Positions 57,169-64,000 of a stretch of 64,000 bases of DNA are shown here, one piece after another. This stretch comes from Diadema setosum. Lineage: Eukaryota > Echinodermata > Echinoidea > Diadematoida > Diadematidae. Below the pieces are notes generated by a model that made no database searches, was not told where the DNA came from, and was given only the letters and a program-made list of their open reading frames with translations. Position 1 is the stretch's first letter. Each line of letters opens with the position of its first letter. Both the position numbers and the translations under genes were made by a program. Location of the stretch: NCBI RefSeq assembly GCF_964275005.1, contig NC_092690.1:7188336-7252335 (forward strand), written 5' to 3'.

Positions 57169-60100
57169 CTGAGGTAAAAACAAAAAAAAAAAGACAAATG
57201 AACTGATTTAAAACAATACAACAAATGGAAAGAGAAATCATAAGAGCATACTGGACTGGTTAGTGCATACTCCCGGTATCTTTTTGTTCAATCTATATTG
57301 ATTACATTTTGTGATGTTTAAAATACTACAGATAATGGTTCTGTTGTAACCACTTCATGCATATAGACCAAAAAATTGGGATGCATCCTTGTACAATTCA
57401 ATGACTCTGAAAAGGAATGCCTTTGAATGTTCTTGCTGGAGCTTATTCCACCAGTAGATCGTTGGTTTCTAAAGACTACGCCATCCGCCACCTAAATATA
57501 AATCGGCTTGTTTAGGTTTTTTGCATAGATGAAATAAATTATCAGCTATTTATGTTTCTTGTTCTTGATTTTCCAGAATTCCTGGTAATTTGGAGAAAAA
57601 AAAAGTTTTATTTTTTTTTTTGATATAATTATTTTCTCTATCTGGTTACAAAATTATTACCTTTCTGAGTCAACCAGATTGATACAGCTTTGACTTCTTG
57701 TCGTTTCAGCCTGTCACAGCCAGTGAAAGCGTGTGATGGCTTTTTGGTCCTGTGAGTTTGACTACCTGAATACAATACTCAGACAAAGTGATACAGAACT
57801 GGACCAACAAGCCATCACACGCTTTCACCGGCTGTGAAATTTGGGGGCTTGTCCGGGAGTTGCACTGCTTGAATGCATGGTGTCAGACATTGCACTCTTA
57901 TATATTTCGATCTGTATGCAATACGGTATAATTTGTAAGAGCGTTATCTCACAGGAGACCTGGAGATTAGTGTCCGTTCCGTGACAGTACAGACAAGACA
58001 AGACATCACACGCTTTCACCGGCTGTGACACAGGCGTTAAGTCAGTGAAGCCCTTTTCTGGTTCTATAGTGTTCGCACTGCATGAGACTACTCTTTAGAT
58101 TAAAAGTTTCGGTCATTGGTTCGAATCTTTCCTTGCACGTTCAGTCTTGACAATAATATATCTTTGGCCATAATGTCTTTCTGGACTAATGTGCATAAAT
58201 GTGTTCCTGGCAATGCTGCAACAGTTTAAGCACGGGTACGTGAGGTCGAAATGTCTTCAAAGTGTCTTCAAAGAAAATGAAACGACAATTAGAACACTTA
58301 CTGTGGTCATTCGGGTTCCATATGAGCTGCGGTCGGCAGCGCCGCCTGTAGTGGCCGTAATGCTTCCTCGGCTCCGCGTCGCTATCCGTGACGCCGCTGT
58401 GCGCCGCACTGAAGCTGTCGTAGGGCAACGAAATGTATCCTTCGGAAGGGCTCGACGGGGCTCGGTAATGAATCGGATGAGATCGGACAGTCTCGGGAGA
58501 GCTGCTGCTCGGCGTGCCTCGATGGTGGCGAGCGGCCGCGTGTGGACCAGCGCTGCGTGATACAGAGCAGGAGAGAGGGATGGAGAGAGCAAGAGAGAGA
58601 CGGAGAGTGAAGAAATGGAGACAGAAGAAGTAGATGCTTGAAGTCGGAAGCAAGTTATGTGCGCATGGCATTCGATGTACCATTTGATTACTAGAAGAGG
58701 CTGGCATATTTTGTGAGAAATTCGATTCTTTAAGATGATAAATGGCAGTTTAAGGAATGTTACCCATTCAAGCAATTTTCAGTCGATTAACTTTATAGTT
58801 ACTGATCTATCACTACTCTCTACTTTGCCATTACAATTAAAAATCATTCAATTTCTTATTGATCTACACCTCATCATCTCTCCTACACACTTTTCAATTT
58901 TTGAGTCTTTATTCATTATCAATACTTCAGGTCAAAATAATGGAATCCTTTCCATACTCAAGCGATTCCATTCTTGGGATGAGTTATTGGGGATACCGAG
59001 TGCCTCCAGCCATGGGTCTAAAACATTAATAGTCCGTGAAGAAGAATTTCAATATTACCAAAACATTATTATGTCAAAACTTCCGTGGATTAATTTTCTT
59101 CGCGTGTCACTCTGCTCCAGTAAGCAGAACATTTTATTGACATGAAGACCTGGATTGCATGTTACCATTCTTTCGAAAAAAAAAACCTTATTTCCCTCTC
59201 TGTTTCGCTTGTTACCTCTCTAAAAAGCATAGACAAAAAAGAAAGGCAAGTGCATATCAATGCAACTTACTGTCTGTGTTTTCTGCTAGGAATACGTGCT
59301 CTAATGACCGGGCGTGCTGTGATGTAACCGCGTCGGGGCACACGTCGATTCGACCGGTAGCGACTCGGTCTGTACACGTGGATGGTGCTGCCTCGTTCCG
59401 ACGACTCGACCTCGAAATCGACGTCGCTGGATTCCTCACTCGATCGGACGAGAGACGGTGATGTGGTGAGTGACATGCGAGCGCGGTCTCGTGGTCTGGC
59501 GCCTGAAACAGTGTGGAATGCATTTGTAATCAAGTGACTCTTGTAACTCTGAGCGAGCGAGCTACCTTTTTACAGCAAAATTTAGTGAACATAAAAACTA
59601 TAAGCGATGTTTTAAAAAGTCTGAAGTTCGTTTTGCTATTATTCATGATGTTTGCGAAAGTGTGCATGGAAACCCATTGGAACCGCTGTAAACAATCTGC
59701 TTTAGATTTGATACTTTGACATACATCAGTTATGCTAAGGACGTTGTTCACTGAATTAAGACTGATCATGTTATAAATCTTTTTACAGTGGTTATCCGGT
59801 TTTAAAACTTTTTTTTTTATAAATTCACATGTAATGCAAACAATAATAACTTAGTGTTGATGTACCTTTCAAATTCGTAGCCCTTTTATGGCCAAAGGTG
59901 GCATAACCCAATTGTTTTCTATGAGCAATCGGGTTGGGCTAGGATTAACCAATAACTTTATATTACTTTTACGCTGAAATTTTCCTCCTTCGAAAATTGG
60001 CCTTTCAGAATTAGTTGATTGCGAGATTTCTTATTCCCATTTCGAAGAAAATTTCAATCTATGCTAATCGTTTCGCTTGACTCATAAATTTTCCATTAAT

Positions 60101-63100
60101 TTGAACATTATACTGTTGATTCCCCCACGTGTTATATATTTATTGCATCTTGCATGATGTAACTTGCGCTCATTGTAATGTTTGTATGTATTTTTTACCC
60201 TGTGGAAATAAATGAATGAATGAATGAATGAATATTAAGCTTACTATGTATAATATACATAGTACAGGTGTATTATTAACACCGCCTTCAAGAACAATGG
60301 TCTACACAGTTATAATACACCATATCAATATTGAACAGGTCATGTTTACCTTCGAAAGTATACGCGTATCTCCTAGGGGCGTAGTGGTTGCTCTCCGGAA
60401 CGGTAGGCATGGGCGGTGAAGCCGTAAAGTTGCGTATACCGTGTTCGATGTCACTGTTGGTGACGGCCGCGTGGTCGCGCGAGGCGTGCGAGGCGTGCGA
60501 TCGCGTCGAGCTCGTGCGCGACAGCGAGGAGTACTCGTCGCCGCGCCTCTCCCGCTCGCGTTCGCGTTCGCGCTCGCGTTGCATGAGTTCGAGCTTGGCG
60601 GCCTCGATGCGCATCCCGTTGGTGTAGGCACGTTCTAGCTCCTCGCGATTTGACGACTCGTTGGTCGTAGACAAGGATCCGTTACTAGGCCGTTTGTTAC
60701 CTATGGGACCACGAAAAAGAAAAAGGATATAATTTCCCGCAAGTTCTGTGGACAGTGTCTCCAATAACCTATGCAAAGCAAATGCATGTTAGCCATGATC
60801 ATCACTTCAATATCTAAATCTATGTCATATGCTTTAGAGCATCTTTTTTTCTGCTAATTTTCTTTAAATTACTTGAATCAGTGCACATAAAAGAATATTT
60901 CAAAACCAAGAATTTGTAGTTATCATGATCTGTCAATCACAGGTGCATTACTTATATACCATGATTAACAAAAGACATTATAAGGCAACTTCCAATATTA
61001 TAGACTGGGCCTTACTGCCATGCATGTTTTGAAGCACTGTCGCTTGTTAAACATAATAATTGGTATAAATGTATCAGTGATTGACAATCACAACGAGTGC
61101 CACGCGGTACTGATTTAACTAACCTGAAATCAATTTACAAATTTAATACACCGTTAATCATAATACATCGTAGTGTTATGGTGAGGCACGTGCAAATGAA
61201 AGTAAGCCAAAAAGTACATCCGGGTTACCTCTAGACGGCGAGGAAGAACTCTCAGGTTGTGACCCGGGTCCATCCGATTTACTTCCGGTTGTTATACGTA
61301 TGGGTCTGACGTCATCGAGACGCGCGTACGTGTGATATCGTCTGCAATAGCCTACACGGTAATAGATGAGTATGAAAAAGGAACAACATGCGGTCATTAC
61401 ACATTTGTGACGTTAGCATTGTACAAGTGTTCAGAAAGTAGGCCACATTGTACCTTTGAATATGCTTATTGTACAATATAGTTTAAAAAGTTTAAAGACG
61501 ACAAATTAATGAAAAATCATAAACATTTTTCATCAATAATTATGCAGAAGTTTAGGGGTCAGATTGCTCTTGTTTATATCAGGTGTGAGAATTGATGAAT
61601 GTGTCCAAACACAACGCACGTCTGTCTTCTCATAGAATCGATTTGCCTATAGCAGCGTCCCATACCTCTGCGGGCAATTTCTTCCGGGGGAATGTCATAA
61701 AGACGGTCGTCGCGAAGGACGCCTCCTACGGCGCCGCAATCACTGAGACTCGCGCTAGAGCCGTCCGACCGAAAGGTACTCATGCTGGGGTAGATAGAGC
61801 CATCCTGGTAGTCAAACGTCGCGTAGGGATCGGCCAGACCGCGGATTCGGCGCGGTTCGCTGGCGTAGTCCCCTTCCTCTGTGGCAAACGAGAGAAGATT
61901 CACGTGTCAAGTTTTGAAAATTTATTACGTCAAAGTTTATTTAGTATTGCACTTCCCGTCATATATAAATTTTCTGCCCTCTCTGCTTGCGATGATTCTC
62001 TGTCCACAGCAGTCAAATGCTTCTAATTGTTATGTCATAATCAAGTTAACAAACTCTTTAATCTGTAGTTGCATAATTCAGTCTTTTCAATGGTACAATA
62101 TACAGGTTGTGAGTGGCACACCGTACTGACTTTTTGAAAAATACAGCATTGCATTGTGAAAGATGTATAGATAGTGGCATGGCCAAAAGAAGGCACGGCT
62201 CTCGCCATCACATATCTATAGAGATTCCACGTCGGAAAGAACTCGCCTTTAATATGTGCGTTTACAGTTAAGAACCCATGTACACAAGGAAAAAGGCAGT
62301 CAGTCGCTATATTAATGGTGATTTGTAAAATTCCTATCTACGTAAGATGTCAACATAGTCACTCGAACACGAGGTACAATACACATGTATGTCATATACA
62401 GAAGAAGAAAAAAAAAGGTGATAAAGTGATGTATCATATCCTTTGCTGCTGTACTGAAATTGTAGATATTTTAGTCCCAGTGAGGGTTTATGAGTGTGTG
62501 TGTATTTGTGTGAGTGTGTCTGTGTGTTGTTTATGTTGTTTTTATTGTTTGTATTATGTCTGTTTGTTGTTCAGTGTGGACCTTTGTAATTTTTGGCGTT
62601 ACCTTCATCCGCGTTAAAAATCCACGGGGTCTGTCTCACGGCTATTGTTTCGGAACGCTCGTAGGCTCCTAGGAATGGCTCCCTCTCCGGCGGCAAAATT
62701 ACAGTCGGTCGGTTCTGGTTCTGTTGCCTGTTGTCAGATGAGAGACGGTAGTAGATCCTAGAACAAAATTGTAGGCTTGACTTGAAAGTTCTTTTGCTTC
62801 ATTATTTCTTGGCTCCTTTTTTTTTTCAATGAACGGAACTGAAAGTGTGAATAATTACTACCCGGTTACATCTCTATAGAAATGAAAAAAAAAAAGATTT
62901 CAAATTGACAGAAACATCAAATTGCCCACATTCATAATTTCTAAATTAGTGACGTTTTTAAAATGTATCTTTGGTCAAAAAATATTTTTTGATATGTGAA
63001 AGAGATGTATATTAGTAATCTGTTGCACCAACAATCAGAAAAAAAGTTACATATAAATGAAGAAAACGTATATTTTGATATAGAAAATAAGAACTAAATC

Positions 63101-64000
63101 AGTGAGACTGAAAGGAAAGACTATCAACTTTCTTTTGTTCTCAGGAACCAGCAAGGGATTAAGGAACCAGCAAGAGATTAGGCAGCCTGGGAACAATGGT
63201 AAAGTTATAGTCTTCTTTTCAGACCCATTGGCTTTAGTGGTATGTTTATAACTTTAAACGTATTTTTCTTTGCTAATATTGAACATTTTTTTTTTCTTAT
63301 TCTTGGTGTAATAGGTTACTGAAATGTAGCTCTTACACATATCAAAAAATATTTTTTTGGCCAAAGATACACTTCAACTTGTAAGCAGCTAATGGGTATC
63401 AAATAACTGGATTAGTGAATGGACTGGTATGTAGATAGGTGACTAAGAATAACGGAATAACTATGATGTATTAAAAAGAGAAATAATGAATTAACACACA
63501 ATTAGATAGGTGATGATGATGATGATGATGACCCACAACATTTTTTAAAGCGCCATATTATATCTGTTGTAGAAACATTAAAAGGCGCAGACTCCTCCAA
63601 GAGAGTTAGCAATTGAATGCCTGGTAAAAAAATGTGAGCTTTGAGTGAGGCTTTGAAGTGATCCAGACTGTCAATTTCACGGAGAAAAGATGGGAGGGAG
63701 TTCCATAGGTGAGGAGCAGTGGAGGAAAATGTCCACTGAATAAATGAAATTGATGAGTAACAATAAGAGAACAATAAGATTGTGTCTAAGTAATCTTATA
63801 GAAAGTAAAATGAGATAAATAAACCCAGCACTATTCAAATCAAACGGAGTCACATCTCATTGTGACGTCACACTCACGATGGCGAGTTCCCGTTGCTCTC
63901 GCGTCCGCTCAGCGTCTCCACCACGACGTGCTGCGACTTCAGCGTCTTGCTGCGACGTCGGCGGCACCCGTGGACGAAGTAGCTGACGAATCCGAGGATG
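56783..64000 (-). CDS. Single-pass membrane protein, C-terminal 610 residues (partial gene, 8 exons)
   Basis: Eight exons with matching phases encode the end of a transmembrane helix (ILGFVSYFVHGC), the stop-transfer RRRRSK and a tail of about 590 residues at the cytoplasmic face. The tail has many tyrosines in SH2-type or ITIM-like settings: IYYRLSS, LYDIPPEE, DEYSSL, EGYISLPYD, VSYHIP. It also has an Arg-Glu charged block, a run of eight prolines and SLPPKRR (SH3/EVH1 type). It ends HISVV, a class I PDZ ligand (S-x-V). The ectodomain lies beyond position 64000, so I cannot name the family. An immunoglobulin/fibronectin or cadherin-like receptor is possible. The polyadenylation signal is at 56655. 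Confidence 0.88.
57709..58030. repeat. Three copies of a ~27-bp motif CATCACACGCTTTCACCGGCTGTGA
   Basis: One inverted copy at about 57709-57740 and direct copies ending near 57837 and 58028. The first two can form a hairpin. They lie in the intron between receptor exons G and H. Confidence 0.75.
58302..58552 (-). CDS. Receptor exon G
   Basis: Acceptor TATCACGCAG|CGCTGG and donor GACCACA|GTAAGT. Encodes AGPHAAARHHRGTPSSSSPE through SEGYISLPYDSFSAA and RRRCRPQLIWNPNDH. YISL is an ITIM-like site. Confidence 0.9.
59271..59502 (-). CDS. Receptor exon F
   Basis: Acceptor CTGTTTCAG|GCGCCA and donor ACAGACA|GTAAGT. Encodes ARPRDRARMSLTTSPSLVRS, then an acidic SSEESSDVDFEVESSERG and a basic RRVPRRGYITARP. 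Three frames are largely open. This one is fixed by phases on both sides. Confidence 0.9.
59870..60232 (+). mobile_element. Probable LINE/SINE 3' end with (AATG)n tail
   Basis: Ends GTGGAAATAAATGAATGAAT with AATG tetramers to 60232. No ORF precedes it. It lies in the intron between receptor exons E and F. Confidence 0.45.
60350..60700 (-). CDS. Receptor exon E (charged repeat and tyrosine motif)
   Basis: Acceptor GTCCCATAG|GTAACA and donor TTCGAAG|GTAAAC. Contains about five Arg-Glu dipeptides in a row after KLELMQ, then DEYSSLSRTSSTRSHASHAS. It is Ser/Arg-rich with strong CpG content. It ends RRYAYTFE. Confidence 0.92.
61229..61351 (-). CDS. Receptor exon D
   Basis: Acceptor CCGTGTAG|GCTATT and donor TCTAGAG|GTAACC. 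Encodes YCRRYHTYARLDDVRPIRIT and a Ser-rich stretch. A second CAG lies eight bases downstream but gives the wrong phase. Confidence 0.88.
61666..61878 (-). CDS. Receptor exon C
   Basis: Acceptor TGCCACAG|AGGAAG and donor CGCAGAG|GTATGG. Encodes EGDYASEPRRIRGLADPYAT through RLYDIPPEEIARR. YDIP fits a Crk/Nck-type SH2 site. Confidence 0.92.
62603..62757 (-). CDS. Receptor exon B
   Basis: Acceptor GTTCTAG|GATCTA and donor GATGAAG|GTAACG. Encodes IYYRLSSDNRQQNQNRPTVI and ends TPWIFNADE. It includes the first tyrosine motifs (YYRL, AYERSET). Confidence 0.9.
62961..63374. mobile_element. Foldback element in a receptor intron
   Basis: AATGTATCTTTGGTCAAAAA at the left mirrors TTTTTGGCCAAAGATACACT at the right over arms of about 45 bases (62961-63005 and 63330-63374). 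The interior also holds a local duplication, GGAACCAGCAAG, twice at 63142-63175. Confidence 0.75.
63505..63774 (-). mobile_element. LINE C-terminal fragment with (GAT)n-type tail
   Basis: The minus strand encodes TFSSTAPHLWNSLPSFLREI and on to FKASLKAHIF, the last domain of CR1-type LINE proteins. It is followed by a GAT-type tail at 63509-63531. It is 5'-truncated. Confidence 0.75.
63878..64000 (-). CDS. Receptor exon A (end of TM helix, juxtamembrane), cut by the window edge
   Basis: Encodes ILGFVSYFVHGCRRRRSKTL and on to SNGNSP. The hydrophobic stretch is already in progress at the edge. The donor is CCATC|GTGAGT, phase 2. Confidence 0.9.

Overview
The window is AT-rich animal DNA. It shows GT-AG introns, sparse exons, many microsatellites and dense interspersed repeats. 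The gene family at the left, the CR1-like and Penelope-like retroelements, the short TTAA-flanked foldback elements and the iterated TTCGGAATAACGAACC motif suggest a marine invertebrate deuterostome. An echinoderm is my best guess; the species cannot be fixed from sequence alone.

Left part (about 0.4-31 kb, minus strand): one gene for an atypical soluble guanylate cyclase. I could follow it exon by exon with matching splice phases. A first coding exon supplies only the ATG. Thirteen further exons encode the H-NOX haem domain, a ~100-residue linker, the HNOBA/PAS region, the signalling helix and a complete guanylate cyclase catalytic domain. The product is 728 residues, or 801 if an alternative last exon is used. 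Its introns hold a Penelope-like retroelement with ~460-bp inverted repeats, a terminal-inverted-repeat element carrying four RFX X-box motifs, a CR1-type LINE fragment and several foldback elements. Intron 1 alone is 13.5 kb and consists largely of repeats.

Middle (about 31-56 kb): repeat-rich intergenic DNA. One orphan exon-like stretch lies at 32.4-32.6 kb on the minus strand. Notable repeats include a palindromic foldback at 33.5-33.8 kb, a head-to-head tRNA-like palindrome at 39.1-39.2 kb and two tandem 249-bp MITEs at 39.4-39.9 kb. At 48-54.5 kb there is a retroelement cluster: an L1-ORF1-like gene without its ORF2, an inverted CR1-type 3' fragment, and a LINE with an apparently intact 1031-residue endonuclease/reverse transcriptase ORF.

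Right part (56.8-64 kb, minus strand): the last eight exons of a second gene. They encode the end of a transmembrane segment, a basic stop-transfer and about 590 residues of cytoplasmic tail. The tail is rich in tyrosine motifs, has a polyproline run and ends in a class I PDZ ligand. The ectodomain lies beyond the window, so the family is not identified.

The two genes share a strand but show no functional link. The cyclase would make cGMP in the cytosol under gas/haem control. The second protein is probably a cell-surface receptor or adhesion molecule.
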